The notes under the pieces: generated by a model
Told to the model about the DNA's origin: nothing
Databases searched by the model: none
What the model saw: only the letters and a program-made list of their open reading frames with translations
Shown: positions 1-21,111 of the stretch, piece by piece
Layout of the letters: each line of letters opens with the position of its first letter
How positions within the stretch are numbered: position 1 is the stretch's first letter
Assembly (NCBI GenBank): GCA_048500255.1
Contig: JASNYH010000001.1
Location: forward strand, 806,001-870,000
From: JAMHWF01 sp048500255
GTDB lineage: Bacteria > Pseudomonadota > Gammaproteobacteria > Burkholderiales > Burkholderiaceae_C
Direction: 5' to 3'
DNA: 64,000 nucleotides
Made by a program: the position numbers and the translations under genes

Positions 1-10019
<10,019 letters not shown>

Positions 10020-10023
<4 letters not shown>

Positions 10024-10724
10024 CGGGCGCAGACGCAGCACCCGCGCGCCGGCCGTGGCTGTGCTTCTTGCGACTCGACGCCGAGGCGTCCCGCTTCGAC
10101 GAGCACTGGCGTTGCCTCGACGAGAGCGAGCGCCGACGTGCATCGCGCTTTCGACGCGATGTCGACCGGTTGCGCTTCGTCATCGCGCGCGGCAGCCTGC
10201 GCGGCCTGCTCGGCGAGCGCGTGGGCATGGCGGCCGCCGAGATCGGCTTCGCCACCAACGCCTGGGGCAAGCCTGAGCTCCAGGCGTCGCCGCACCGTCT
10301 GCACTTCAACACGAGCCACGCAGGCAACTGGATCGCGCATGCCATCGACGACGCTGCGCCGGTGGGCATCGACATCGAGTGCGTGCGCGACGACCTCGCA
10401 GACGTCGACACGCTGCTCCTGGTGTTCACCGAGCCGGAACTCGACCGGCTGCGCGCCGTCGCCTCGACTCAGCGCGCGCGCGCTGTCGCCGTGCAGTGGG
10501 TGCGCAAGGAAGCCTACGTCAAGGCTGTCGGCGAAGGCCTGAGCCGACCTCCGCGAGGCATCGAGATCGACACCGACGCGTCAGGCAGCCCGAGGCTTCG
10601 GCGCGACCTCGGCGCGCAACCCGGCGAGCACGGCTGGCGGTTCCACGACTTCGCGCCGGACGGCGACCACGTCGGCTGCGTGGTCTGGCGCAGCGACGAC
10701 GACAATCTCCGCGGCCATGGCTGA
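10020..10724 (+). CDS. Sfp-type 4'-phosphopantetheinyl transferase
   Basis: 234 residues. The family moves the 4'-phosphopantetheine arm of coenzyme A onto the conserved serine of carrier domains, making apo-NRPS active. The two signature motifs are present: GIDIE (magnesium-binding Asp/Glu) near residue 118 and WVRKEAYVKAVGEGL (WxxKEAxxK) near residue 160, and the length is usual for the Sfp/EntD group. The ATG overlaps the NRPS stop (ATGA) and the stop overlaps the flippase start, so the three genes should be translated together. It very probably activates the three visible carrier serines. This is an assignment by motif and context; its range of carrier targets cannot be read from sequence. 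Confidence 0.95.
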
Positions 10725-12225
10725 CACGTCGTCGTCCCCTCCCGTCGCGCTCCAGTTCTTCGAGGGTGCCCTGTGGTCGGCCGCACGCAGCCTGCTGCAA
10801 GCCTTGCTCAACGTCGTCGCGCTGGCAGTGGTGGCGCGCGAACTCGGCCCGCAGGCCTATGGCGTCTTCGGTGTCGCGATGATCGTGATCTCGATCGCCG
10901 AGATGGCCGTCGGCGCGGCGTTCACCGAGTCGATCATCCAGCGCAAGGACCTGCACGACGGCCACGTCGACGCCACCTTCTGGCTGACGATCGGCGCTTC
11001 GGTCGGCGCCGGCGCGCTGATCGCCGCGCTGGCCGACCCCCTGGCGCGAATGGCCGGCAACGCCGACGCAGCCGACGTGCTGACGGTACTGGCCTGCATA
11101 CTGCCGCTGACGGTCGCGTCGCGCGTGCCGATGGCCTTGCTGGCGCGCGACCTGCGCTTTCGCAGTAGCTCGCAGATCGGTGCGCTGGCGTCGATCCTGA
11201 GTTGCGCCACCGGCATCGCGCTGGCGCTGCACGGCACCGGCGTGTGGACTCTGGTCGCGATGGAAGGCGTGCGCTCGGCCGTGAATGCCGTCGGCGCCTT
11301 CGTCGCCGTGACGTGGCGACCGGCGCGCCGCGGCCGCTGGGCACATCTGCGCGAGCTGTCGCGCTTCAACGCCGGCACGTTCGCCACGTACGCCGTCGGC
11401 TACGCCGATCTGCTGCTGCCGCGGCTGCTCGTCTCGCACCTGCTGGGCACGCAGGCGCTCGGCCTGTTCATGCTGGCCATGCGCGTATCGACGGAACTGT
11501 CGCAACTATTGACCGATCCGCTGCACGGCGTGTCGATGGCGGCCTGCGCGCGCGTCCAGCAGTCGCACGACGAGCTGCAGCGCATCGTGAAGGGCCTGTA
11601 CGCCACGTCGCGCCTGCTCGTCTTTCCGGCCTATCTCGGCATGGCGGCGCTCGCACCCACGCTCGTGCCCTGGATCTTCGGTCCCAAGTGGCAACCTGCA
11701 GTGATCGCGATCCAGATCCTGATGCTCGGCGGCGTGCCGCGGGCACACACTGCGTACAACGCTGCCATCCTGTTCGGCGTCGGGAAACCGCACTGGACGG
11801 CGCTGCTGTTCGCTGCCGGTTGTCTGCTGCATGCCGTCCTGTTTCCCTCGCTCGCGCCGTGGGGCATCGCGGGAGCGGCCCTCGCGATGCTGGGGCGCCA
11901 CTACGGCAACTGGGCTCTCGCGGCGCTGCTCGTGTCGCGCGCCACCGGTTTGACGGTGCGCCGTCAGTTCGAGGGCAGCATGCCGGTGCTGGCCGCAGCA
12001 GCGACGATGGCGCTCGTCACGGCGGCCGTCTGTCATCTGCTCAACGCCGCAGCGTGGCACGCCGCGATCGTCGTGATCGCCGCCGCAGGCGTCGGCGTCG
12101 CAGCCTATGCGCTGGCGCTGCGGCTGCTGGCGCCGGCGACGTTGCACACGGTGATCGGGGTCGCGAGGGCCTTCGTGCGGCGCGACCGGACACGTCTTGC
12201 CGAGTTGCTGTCGCAGCCGCGTTGA
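10717..12225 (+). CDS. Oligosaccharide/lipid flippase family membrane protein (Wzx/MATE-like)
   Basis: 502 residues with about 12 to 14 hydrophobic segments, beginning with an amphipathic stretch and a VARELGPQAYGVF motif typical of polysaccharide-synthesis flippases of the Wzx/MOP superfamily. Members move lipid-linked sugars or other amphiphiles across the inner membrane. It overlaps the transferase by 8 bases and ends the NRPS operon. No glycan genes are nearby, so it may export or flip the NRPS product or a lipid-linked form of it; that role is inference. Alternatively it is a leftover of a polysaccharide locus. Nothing looks truncated. Confidence 0.85.
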   Translation: MADTSSSPPVALQFFEGALWSAARSLLQALLNVVALAVVARELGPQAYGVFGVAMIVISIAEMAVGAAFTESIIQRKDLHDGHVDATFWLTIGASVGAGALIAALADPLARMAGNADAADVLTVLACILPLTVASRVPMALLARDLRFRSSSQIGALASILSCATGIALALHGTGVWTLVAMEGVRSAVNAVGAFVAVTWRPARRGRWAHLRELSRFNAGTFATYAVGYADLLLPRLLVSHLLGTQALGLFMLAMRVSTELSQLLTDPLHGVSMAACARVQQSHDELQRIVKGLYATSRLLVFPAYLGMAALAPTLVPWIFGPKWQPAVIAIQILMLGGVPRAHTAYNAAILFGVGKPHWTALLFAAGCLLHAVLFPSLAPWGIAGAALAMLGRHYGNWALAALLVSRATGLTVRRQFEGSMPVLAAAATMALVTAAVCHLLNAAAWHAAIVVIAAAGVGVAAYALALRLLAPATLHTVIGVARAFVRRDRTRLAELLSQPR

Positions 12226-12250
12226 GCGGGCGTCGCGGCTTTCGGAGGGT

Positions 12251-12341
12251 TGGCGGAAAGGGAGGGATTCGAACCCTCGATACGGAGATACCGTATACCG
12301 GATTTCGAGTCCGGCGCATTCGACCACTCTGCCACCTTTCC
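12251..12341 (-). tRNA. tRNA-Ser (anticodon CGA)
   Basis: Read on the minus strand this is a 91-base serine tRNA with encoded CCA. The acceptor stem pairs GGAAAGG with CCTTTCC, the anticodon stem CCGGA/TCCGG encloses loop CTCGAAA (anticodon CGA, reading UCG), there is a long class II variable arm (TACGGTATCTCCGTA) and the T arm carries GGTTCGAATCC. It lies 98 bases downstream of serS on the same strand. Its 3' end faces the NRPS cluster. Confidence 0.97.
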
Positions 12342-12439
12342 GGGATCGCGCTGGGCGTGTCGAACGAGTCGCGCATTCTACTGCATGCGTCGTCGGCACC
12401 GACCGCGCGCAGAGGCGAGACGGCGATCGCGGCGGGCGC

Positions 12440-14740
<2,301 letters not shown>

Positions 14741-14744
<4 letters not shown>

Positions 14745-15220
14745 AGCACCCCGATCAGCTGCACTTCGAAGCGCACCGGCCGCCCGGCCAGCGGATGGTT
14801 GAAGTCGACGCGCCGCCAGCCGTCGCCCGCCTCGCAGACGACGCCCGCCAGCGCCGCCGGCGCGCCGGCCGGCGCCGGCAGGTGCACCAGGTCGCCGACG
14901 GCGTAGTCGGCGCGCGCATCGCCGTGGCGGCGCAGCATCGCCAGCGACACGCGCTGCAGCAGCTCGGGGTTGCGCTCGCCGAAGGCCTCGCCGGGTGCCA
15001 GCTCGAACGCGGCGCGCGCGCCCTCGGCCAGCCCGATCAGCCGCGCCTCGAGCGCCGGCGCGAGCTCGCCCGTGCCGAGCGACAGCGTGGCAGGCTTGTC
15101 GCCGAAGGTGTTGACGAGATCGGCGCCGTCGGGGGCCGCCAGCCGGTAGTGCAGGGTCAGGAAGGACCCCGATTGGACGTGGTTCAAAACGTGGGATCGG
15201 CCGCGCGCGGCCTGCGTCAT
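14741..15220 (-). CDS. fkpB: FKBP-type peptidyl-prolyl isomerase, FkpB/SlpA-like
   Basis: 159 residues from the ATG at 15220 ([18 protein letters not shown]). The family catalyses cis-trans isomerisation of X-Pro bonds and acts as a chaperone. Signs are [11 protein letters not shown], the [18 protein letters not shown] core, [15 protein letters not shown] and the terminal [18 protein letters not shown], all placed as in FkpB/SlpA. A later GTG within the N-terminus is possible. The gene is immediately 5' of ispH in the same operon. An open frame continues upstream of 15220 but overlaps the divergent radC and has no family similarity, so I excluded it. Confidence 0.9.
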
Positions 15221-15257
15221 AGACTCGCCCGCGATTTTAGGCGCTCGGGAGCCGACG

Positions 15258-15932
15258 ATGCCGCTGAAAGACCTGCCCGCCGCACTGCGCCCGCGCGAGA
15301 AGCTGCTCGCGCTCGGCCCCGCGGCGCTGGCCGATGCCGAACTGCTCGCGCTGCTGCTGCGCACCGGCCTGCCGGGCCTGGGCGTGCTGCAGCTGGCCGA
15401 GCGGCTGCTCGCCGAGTTCGACGGTCTGCCCGGGCTGCTGCATGCCGGCGCTGCCGAGCTGCAGCGCATGCGCGGCCTCGGGCCCGCCAAGCGCGCCGAG
15501 CTTGCGGCCGTGCTCGAGCTGGCCCGGCGCTCGCTCGCCCAGCAGCTGCGCGAGCAGCCGGTGTTCGACTCGCCGCTGCGCGTCAAGGACTTCCTGCGCC
15601 TGCACCTCGGTCAGCTCGGCCACGAGGTGTTCGGCGTGCTCTACCTCGACGCGCAGCACCGCATGTTGCGCTTCGAGGAGCTGTTTCGCGGCACGCTGAC
15701 GCAGACCAGCGTCTATCCGCGCGAGGTCGTCAAGCAGGCGCTGGCCTGCCACGCGTCGGCGGTGATCCTCGCGCACAACCATCCGTCGGGCGTCGCCGAG
15801 CCGTCACGCGCCGACGAGTACCTGACGCAGACGCTGAAATCGGCGCTGCAGCTGGTCGACGTGCGCGTGCTCGACCACCTCGTCGTCGGCGCGGGCGACG
15901 TCGTCTCGTTCGCCGAACGCGGGCTGCTGTAG
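15258..15932 (+). CDS. radC: RadC family JAB-domain protein
   Basis: 224 residues, the usual length. An N-terminal helix-hairpin-helix-like region ([38 protein letters not shown]) precedes the JAB/MPN metallo-domain with the metal-binding HNHPSG motif near residue 175 and a conserved Asp ([10 protein letters not shown]). Once considered a DNA repair gene, its biochemical role is still unclear. It is divergent from fkpB with a 37-base gap, so both promoters must sit in that short interval. Confidence 0.95.
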   Translation: MPLKDLPAALRPREKLLALGPAALADAELLALLLRTGLPGLGVLQLAERLLAEFDGLPGLLHAGAAELQRMRGLGPAKRAELAAVLELARRSLAQQLREQPVFDSPLRVKDFLRLHLGQLGHEVFGVLYLDAQHRMLRFEELFRGTLTQTSVYPREVVKQALACHASAVILAHNHPSGVAEPSRADEYLTQTLKSALQLVDVRVLDHLVVGAGDVVSFAERGLL

Positions 15933-15941
15933 GCTCGCGGC

Positions 15942-16598
15942 GTGAAGCCGCCCAGGCCCCGCTCGCTCGCCGACCTCGCCGCGCTGCGCGACGCGCTCGC
16001 CGAGCAGGCGCGCGCCGCTGCCGAGCGCACCGCGCACGAGCGCGCCGAGGCCGAGCGCCGCGAGCACGAGCGCACGCTGTTCGCGCGCAGCATCGGCGCG
16101 GTCGCGCCGCTGCCATCGACACATGCCAGGCGCGGCGGCGCCGACGCGCCGCGGCCGGCCGCGCTGCCGCGCCAGCGCCGCCTCGACGAGCAGGCCGTGC
16201 TGCGCGAGTCGCTGTCCGACGAGATCGACGTCGAGACGCTGCTCGACACCGACGAGTCGCTGTCGTACCGCCGCCCCGACATCGGCGCCGACGTCGTGCG
16301 CCGCCTGCGCCGCGGCGAGTGGGCGATCCAGGCCGAGGTCGACCTGCACGGCCTGCGCCGCGACGAGGCGCGCGAGCGCCTCGCCGCCTTCCTGCGCGAG
16401 GCGGCGCAGCGCGGGCTGCGCTGCGTGCGCGTCGTGCACGGCAAGGGGCACGGCTCGCCGGGGCGCGCGCCGGTGCTCAAGCTCAAGGTGCGCGGCTGGC
16501 TGGTGCAGACGGCCGCCGTGCTGGCCTTCGTGCAGGCGCGCGCCGCCGACGGCGGCCACGGCGCCCTCGTCGTGCTGCTGCGCCCGGGCGCGACCTGA
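15942..16598 (+). CDS. Smr/MutS2-type nuclease domain protein
   Basis: 218 residues from a GTG start 10 bases after radC. The N-terminal half is a charged Ala/Arg/Glu-rich helical region (about 10-60). The C-terminal Smr domain has the DLHGL motif (near 130) and VVHGKGHGSPGRAPVLK (near 165), the HGxG signature thought to form the nucleic-acid-binding or nicking site. Members are often called DNA mismatch-repair-like or Smr endonucleases; substrate unknown. Probably co-transcribed with radC. Confidence 0.9.
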   Translation: MKPPRPRSLADLAALRDALAEQARAAAERTAHERAEAERREHERTLFARSIGAVAPLPSTHARRGGADAPRPAALPRQRRLDEQAVLRESLSDEIDVETLLDTDESLSYRRPDIGADVVRRLRRGEWAIQAEVDLHGLRRDEARERLAAFLREAAQRGLRCVRVVHGKGHGSPGRAPVLKLKVRGWLVQTAAVLAFVQARAADGGHGALVVLLRPGAT

Positions 16599-16631
16599 CG
16601 AACGGCGAGGCCGTCGTCGGCGGGCCGCCGC

Positions 16632-17393
16632 TCACTCCGTCAGCCTGGCCGCCAGCGCCGTCACGCCCAGCGCCGCCTCCGAGCCGGGCGACAACTCGAG
16701 CAGCAGACGCCGGCGCTGCACGGCCTGGCGCACCGCCGGGTCGGCGCGCACGTCGCCGACGAACTGCAGCTTCAGCGCCGGCGCGTCGCCGCCGGGCGGC
16801 GTGACGTAGCGGTCGACGACCTGCTGCAGCTGGCCGCGGATCGTGCGCCCCTCGCCGAGCAGCGTCGTCTGGTTGACGACGAGGTGCAGACTGCGCCGCT
16901 GCTGCTGCACCGCCAGCACCTTGATGATGGCGTAGGCATCCGTCAGCGAGGTCGGCTCGGGCGTCGCGACGACGAGCACGTCGTCGGCCAGCGACACGGT
17001 GTAGAGAACGACTTCAGAGATGCCGGCGCCGGTGTCGAGCAGCACGTGGTCGTAGCGCGGGCGCAGCGTCTCGATCACCTCGAGCAGCTTGTCGCGCAGC
17101 TCGGGCGTCAGCCGCGAGTACTCGACCAGCCCCGAGCCGGCGAGCAGCACGGAGAATCCGCCCGGCGCCGTGACGATGGCGTCGTCGAGAGCGGCCTTGC
17201 CGGTGAACACGTCGTGCAGCGTCACCTTGGGCTGCAGGTTGAGCACGACGTCGAGGTTGGCCAGGCCGAGGTCGGCGTCGAGCACGATCACGCGCTCACC
17301 TCGGCGCGCCAGCGCAGCGGCGAGGTTGGCCGCCAGGAAGGTCTTGCCGACGCCGCCCTTGCCGCTGGTGACGGCGAGCACGCGCGTGGTCAT
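16632..17393 (-). CDS. flhG: MinD/ParA-family ATPase, probable FlhG (flagellar number regulator)
   Basis: 253 residues from ATG at 17393. The deviant Walker A motif KGGVGKT lies at residues 12-18, switch I DADLGLANLD follows, and Walker B is VLLDTGAGIS. FlhG-type proteins limit flagellar number by acting on FlhF and FlrA-like regulators; MinD sets the division site. The DLGLANLD and DTGAGIS forms and the adjacent diguanylate cyclase and che genes favour FlhG over MinD, but no FlhF is in the window. An open frame extends upstream to 17558 but runs through a repeat element and was not used. Confidence 0.8.
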   Translation of the reverse strand: MTTRVLAVTSGKGGVGKTFLAANLAAALARRGERVIVLDADLGLANLDVVLNLQPKVTLHDVFTGKAALDDAIVTAPGGFSVLLAGSGLVEYSRLTPELRDKLLEVIETLRPRYDHVLLDTGAGISEVVLYTVSLADDVLVVATPEPTSLTDAYAIIKVLAVQQQRRSLHLVVNQTTLLGEGRTIRGQLQQVVDRYVTPPGGDAPALKLQFVGDVRADPAVRQAVQRRRLLLELSPGSEAALGVTALAARLTE

Positions 17394-17398
17394 GACTG

Positions 17399-17477
17399 CC
17401 CCTCGGCCGACGAGTACGCCGGCCGATCCCCCAAGGGGATCGCGGGCCGGCTTGGGGCGGCCCGGCGCTCGGCCCGC
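17399..17477 (+). repeat. 79-bp GC-rich palindromic repeat, copy 1 (intergenic)
   Basis: This 79-base element matches the reverse complement of 53208-53286 with three differences by eye. It contains nested inverted repeats, including GATCCCC/GGGGATC and CGGGCCGG-type arms, so it can fold strongly. It sits between the start of flhG and the end of the diguanylate cyclase gene, where it could shape the transcript joining them. It looks like a REP-type dispersed repeat. Confidence 0.85.
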
Positions 17478-17502
17478 GGTGCGTGGGTTGACACGAGGTG
17501 GC

Positions 17503-18228
17503 TCATTCGAGGGCCTGGAATTGGGAGGCGCCGAACAGCATGCTCTTCTCCTCGGCACTGACTTGCGAGATCGGCGGCTGTTCGAGGCAGGCGCGGTTGC
17601 GCCCGCTCGCCTTGGCGCGGTAGAGCTGCTCGTCGGCGCGCGCCAGCCACAGCGTGGCCGACGAGCGCACCCACTGCGGCGCGAAGGCGCCGCCGATGCT
17701 GACGGTCACTTGCAGATCCTGCTCGGGCGCCACCTCGATGCGCGTGCGCTCGAGGCGGCGCAGCACGCGCTCGGCGACCGTCTGGCCGAAGGTCGGGGGG
17801 CAGTTGGGCAGCACGATGGCGAACTCCTCGCCGCCGATGCGCGCCACCGTGTCCATCGGGCGCACCGTGTCCTGCAGCGCGCCCGCCACGGCGCGCAGCA
17901 CGCGGTCGCCGGCGGCATGGCCCCAGGTGTCGTTGACGCGCTTGAAGTGATCGATGTCCAGCGCCAGCACCAGCGCGGGCTCGCCGGCGCGCGCGACGCG
18001 ATCGACCTCGCGGCCGAGCGCGAGCTCGAAGGTGCGCCGGTTGGCCAGCCCGGTGAGCGGATCGCGGCTCGACAGCTCGCACAGGCCGTCGATCAGCGAT
18101 TGCAGCCAGGCCGACGATCCGGCGGCTGCGTCGGGCAGCCGGTGGCCGGCGTGCGCCAGCAACTGCAGCGCGGCGTCCAGCTCGAGATGCTGCACGTCGA
18201 CGGGTGCGTGGGCGGGCGGGCGGTCCAT
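17503..18228 (-). CDS. Diguanylate cyclase (GGDEF domain)
   Basis: 241 residues. The C-terminal GGDEF domain (about 60-215) begins at DPLTGLANRR, has substrate-binding DIDHFKRVND, and the active-site signature GGEEF. An inhibitory RxxD site (RPMD) lies exactly five residues before GGEEF, so feedback inhibition by c-di-GMP is expected. The N-terminal 55 residues are a short unrecognised region and no transmembrane segment is visible, so the protein is cytosolic. It lies 109 bases upstream of flhG on the same strand and divergent from cheR, which suggests a role in the motile/sessile switch (inference). Confidence 0.93.
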   Translation of the reverse strand: MDRPPAHAPVDVQHLELDAALQLLAHAGHRLPDAAAGSSAWLQSLIDGLCELSSRDPLTGLANRRTFELALGREVDRVARAGEPALVLALDIDHFKRVNDTWGHAAGDRVLRAVAGALQDTVRPMDTVARIGGEEFAIVLPNCPPTFGQTVAERVLRRLERTRIEVAPEQDLQVTVSIGGAFAPQWVRSSATLWLARADEQLYRAKASGRNRACLEQPPISQVSAEEKSMLFGASQFQALE

Positions 18229-18324
18229 GCGGGTGGCGGTTCGGGCCAGTCTACAGCGCGCACCGGCCGCGCCGGGGCGAAACAGCGGGGTGGTTCGGGG
18301 CCAGTTCGGCCCCTCCCCGCCGCC

Positions 18325-18352
18325 TCAAGAACGCCAGACTGCAAGCCGATAT
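18325..18352 (+). promoter_or_regulatory. Probable sigma-28 (FliA) promoter for cheR-cheD-cheB
   Basis: TCAAG at 18325-18329, a 15-base spacer, and GCCGATAT at 18345-18352. The second element is an almost exact flagellar sigma-28 -10 sequence (GCCGATAA) and the first resembles the -35 form found in betaproteobacteria. It lies 40 bases before the cheR ATG in a 163-base divergent gap, exactly where a chemotaxis promoter is expected. Confidence 0.65.
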
Positions 18353-18391
18353 CCGGTCGTCGGCCGGGTCGCCCCGGCACGAAGTCGCTCC

Positions 18392-19252
18392 ATGGAAGCT
18401 GCGCTCCTCGCCCCCACCGTCCCCGCTGCCGCCGCCAACACCGAGTTCAGCTTCGGCGCGTCCGACTTCGAGCGCGTGCGCGCGCTGATCTATCGGCGCG
18501 CCGGCATCCACCTGCACGCCGGCAAGCAGGCAATGGTCTACAGCCGGCTGTCGCGCCGGCTGCGCGAGACGGGTCACGCCTCGTTCACCGACTACCTGCG
18601 CTGGATCGAGCAGCTCGCCGGCGACGCCGCCGAGCGCGAGTGGCAGGAGTTCGTCAACTGCCTGACGACCAACCTGACGGCGTTCTTCCGCGAGGAGCAC
18701 CACTTCGAGCTGCTCGCCGCCGAGCTGAAGACGCGCCCGCCCGCGCGGCCGCTGCGCATCTGGTGCAATGCCGCGTCGACCGGCGAGGAGCCCTACTCGA
18801 TCGCGATGACGGTGCACGAGGCGCTGGGCGCCGGCGCATCCGTCGAGATCGTCGCCAGCGACATCGACACCCGCGTGCTCGCCACGGCCGGCCGCGGCGT
18901 CTACCCCGCCGACTCGCGCGGTCTGAGCGCGCAGCGCCTGCGCACGCACTTCCTGCGCGGCAAGGGCGCCAATGCCGGCTCGATCCGCGTCAAGCCCGAA
19001 CTGGCGCGCTGGATCGCGTTCCGCAGCCTGAACCTGATGTCCGCCCAGTACGCGCTCGGCGCGCCGTTCGACATCGTGTTCTGCCGCAACGTGATGATCT
19101 ATTTCGATGCGCCGACGCAGCGCAAGGTGCTCGAGCGCATCCATGCCGTGATGAAGCCCGCGGGCTTGCTGTTCGTCGGCCACTCCGAGAACTTCACCGA
19201 GTCGCGCGACCTGTTCCGTCTGCGCGGCAAGACCGTCTACGAACGCGGCTGA
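18392..19252 (+). CDS. cheR: Chemotaxis glutamate methyltransferase CheR
   Basis: 286 residues from the ATG at 18392. It transfers methyl groups from S-adenosylmethionine to glutamates of chemoreceptors, setting adaptation together with CheB. The N-terminal helical domain (FERVRALIYRRAGI, LTTNLTAFFREEHHF) is followed by the SAM-binding fold with WCNAASTGEEPYSIAM (key residues G-E-E-P-Y-S), DIDTRVL, and FDIVFCRNVMIYF. Open frame continues far upstream without family similarity, through the divergent promoter region, so this ATG is preferred. First gene of cheR-cheD-cheB. Confidence 0.96.
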   Translation: MEAALLAPTVPAAAANTEFSFGASDFERVRALIYRRAGIHLHAGKQAMVYSRLSRRLRETGHASFTDYLRWIEQLAGDAAEREWQEFVNCLTTNLTAFFREEHHFELLAAELKTRPPARPLRIWCNAASTGEEPYSIAMTVHEALGAGASVEIVASDIDTRVLATAGRGVYPADSRGLSAQRLRTHFLRGKGANAGSIRVKPELARWIAFRSLNLMSAQYALGAPFDIVFCRNVMIYFDAPTQRKVLERIHAVMKPAGLLFVGHSENFTESRDLFRLRGKTVYERG

Positions 19253-19275
19253 GCTGACCCGAGAAGTACCTGCCC

Positions 19276-19947
19276 ATGCTGACGACCAACGCCCCGAGCC
19301 CCCGCCAGGCCGCCCCGGCTCCCGCCTTCGGCGGCGGCGCCGGTTCGCGCCTCGAACGCCTGAAGGCCGAGGCGCGCAAGCCCGGCGAGGCGTCGTTCTT
19401 CTATTACGACGCGCACTTCCGCAACGACGCCGTCAAGATCCTGCCGGGCGAATACTTCGTGCACCACGAGGACCTGCTGATCATGACGACGCTGGGTTCG
19501 TGCATCGCCGCCTGCCTGTGGGACCGCCACGCCAAGGTGGGCGGCATGAACCACTTCATGCTGCCCGAGGGCGACGGCGGGCGCTACGGCTCCTACGCGA
19601 TGGAACTGCTGATCAACGAGCTGATGAAGCGCGGCGCGTCGCGCGGTGCGCTCGAGGCCAAGGTGTTCGGCGGCGGCCAGGTCATCAGCGGCATGAACAC
19701 GATGAACGTCGGCGAGCGCAACACGCAGTTCGTCCTCGACTATCTGAAGACGGAGCACATCACCGTCGTGTCGAAGGACGTGATGGACGTCTATCCGCGC
19801 AAGGTGTGCTTCCTGCCGGCCAGCGGCAAGGCGATGGTCAAGCGGCTGGCGCCGACCAACGCCGCCGGCGTCGTCGCGCAGGAGCGCGCGGCAGCGCAGC
19901 GCGCCGCCCCGGCGGCATCGGCCGGCGGCTCGATCGACCTGTTCTGA
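19276..19947 (+). CDS. cheD: Chemoreceptor glutamine deamidase CheD
   Basis: 223 residues. CheD deamidates selected glutamines of chemoreceptors to glutamate and in some species interacts with CheC. The catalytic triad is visible: Cys in [10 protein letters not shown] (near 76), His in GGMNHFMLP (near 92), and a conserved Thr/Ser after VFGGGQV. The N-terminal 35 residues and the Ala-rich C-terminal 25 residues extend beyond the typical core. It lies 23 bases after cheR and 19 before cheB. Confidence 0.95.
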   Translation: MLTTNAPSPRQAAPAPAFGGGAGSRLERLKAEARKPGEASFFYYDAHFRNDAVKILPGEYFVHHEDLLIMTTLGSCIAACLWDRHAKVGGMNHFMLPEGDGGRYGSYAMELLINELMKRGASRGALEAKVFGGGQVISGMNTMNVGERNTQFVLDYLKTEHITVVSKDVMDVYPRKVCFLPASGKAMVKRLAPTNAAGVVAQERAAAQRAAPAASAGGSIDLF

Positions 19948-19966
19948 GCATTCGGAGTCGACGGAC

Positions 19967-21076
19967 ATGGCCAAGACGCGCGTGGTGGTGGTGGACGATT
20001 CGGCTCTGGTGCGCAGCCTGCTCGCCGAGATCATCAACCGCCAGCCCGACATGCAGTGCGTCGGCACGGCGAGCGACCCGCTCGTCGCGCGCGAGACGAT
20101 CCGCAACCTCGACCCCGACGTCATCACGCTCGACGTCGAGATGCCGCGCATGGACGGCCTCGACTTCCTGTCGCGCCTGATGCGGCTGCGCCCGATGCCC
20201 GTCGTGATGGTGTCGACGCTGACCGAACGCGGCGCCGAGGTCACGCTGCGCGCGCTCGAGCTGGGCGCGATCGACTTCGTCGCCAAGCCCAAGATCGGCA
20301 TCGCCGACGGTCTGCACGCGCTGGCGCACGACATCACCGAAAAGATCCGCATCGCGGCGCGCGCACGCGTGCACCGCACGGCGTCACCGCCGCAAGCCGG
20401 CGGCGCGGGCGCCGCCTCGGGCACGGCCGCCGCGCCGCCCCCGGCCGCCGCGTCGACAGCGCCGATCGGCCGCCTGTCGACGGAGAAGATCCTCTTCATC
20501 GGCGCGTCGACCGGCGGCACCGAGGCGACCAAGGAGGTGCTCGTGCAACTGCCGGCCGATTCGCCGGCCGTCATGATCACGCAGCACATGCCGCCGGGCT
20601 TCACGAAGAGCTACGCCGCCCGCCTGGACGGCCTGTGCCGCATCTCCGTCAAGGAGGCGCAGGACGGCGAGCGCGTGCTGCCCGGCCACGCCTACATCGC
20701 GCCGGGCGGCCTGCACCTGTCGGTCGAGCGCTCGGGCGCCAACTACATCGCGCGCGTGCGCGACGGCGAGCCGGTCAACCGCCACAAGCCGTCGGTCGAA
20801 GTGCTGTTCCAGTCGGCGGCGCGTGTCGTCGGCCCCAACGCGCTGGCCATCATGCTCACCGGCATGGGCGCCGACGGCGCGAAGGCGATGAAGGAGATGC
20901 GCGACGCCGGCAGCCACAACATCGCGCAGGACGAGGCGAGCTGCGTCGTCTTCGGCATGCCGCGCGAGGCGATCGCCGCCGGCGCGGTGCACGAGATCCT
21001 GCCGCTCGCCGAGATCGCGCCGCGTCTGATCGAGAAGCTGCGCCACGCCACCGGCGGCCTCGGCCACCGGGTGTAG
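19967..21076 (+). CDS. cheB: Chemotaxis response regulator protein-glutamate methylesterase CheB
   Basis: 369 residues. The receiver domain (1-125) has phospho-acceptor Asp56 in [11 protein letters not shown] and the conserved Lys in FVAKPK. A Pro/Ala-rich linker (about 130-165) joins it to the methylesterase domain with Ser181 (GASTGG), His in QHMPPGFT and Asp in TGMGADGAK. It removes methyl groups from receptors when phosphorylated by CheA, and also deamidates. The kinase and receptors are outside the window. Last gene of the cheRDB unit, followed by a strong hairpin. Confidence 0.97.
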   Translation: MAKTRVVVVDDSALVRSLLAEIINRQPDMQCVGTASDPLVARETIRNLDPDVITLDVEMPRMDGLDFLSRLMRLRPMPVVMVSTLTERGAEVTLRALELGAIDFVAKPKIGIADGLHALAHDITEKIRIAARARVHRTASPPQAGGAGAASGTAAAPPPAAASTAPIGRLSTEKILFIGASTGGTEATKEVLVQLPADSPAVMITQHMPPGFTKSYAARLDGLCRISVKEAQDGERVLPGHAYIAPGGLHLSVERSGANYIARVRDGEPVNRHKPSVEVLFQSAARVVGPNALAIMLTGMGADGAKAMKEMRDAGSHNIAQDEASCVVFGMPREAIAAGAVHEILPLAEIAPRLIEKLRHATGGLGHRV

Positions 21077-21085
21077 CCGACACCC

Positions 21086-21107
21086 CGCTCGCCGAATGCG
21101 GCGAGCG
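21086..21107. terminator. Hairpin between convergent cheB and greB, probable bidirectional terminator
   Basis: CGCTCGCC (21086-21093) and GGCGAGCG (21100-21107) pair perfectly, and the flanking G/C extends this to a 9-bp stem with loop AATG. It lies in the 35-base gap between the converging cheB and greB stops. There is no clear T-run on either side, so termination efficiency is uncertain. Confidence 0.5.
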
Positions 21108-21111
21108 AACT

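Noticed and set aside
12105..12335. Minus-strand open frame (MAEWSNAPDSKSG...) and a plus-strand one from 12250 (MAEREGFEPS...)
   Set aside because: Both are translations of the tRNA-Ser sequence on either strand, a well-known source of false proteins.
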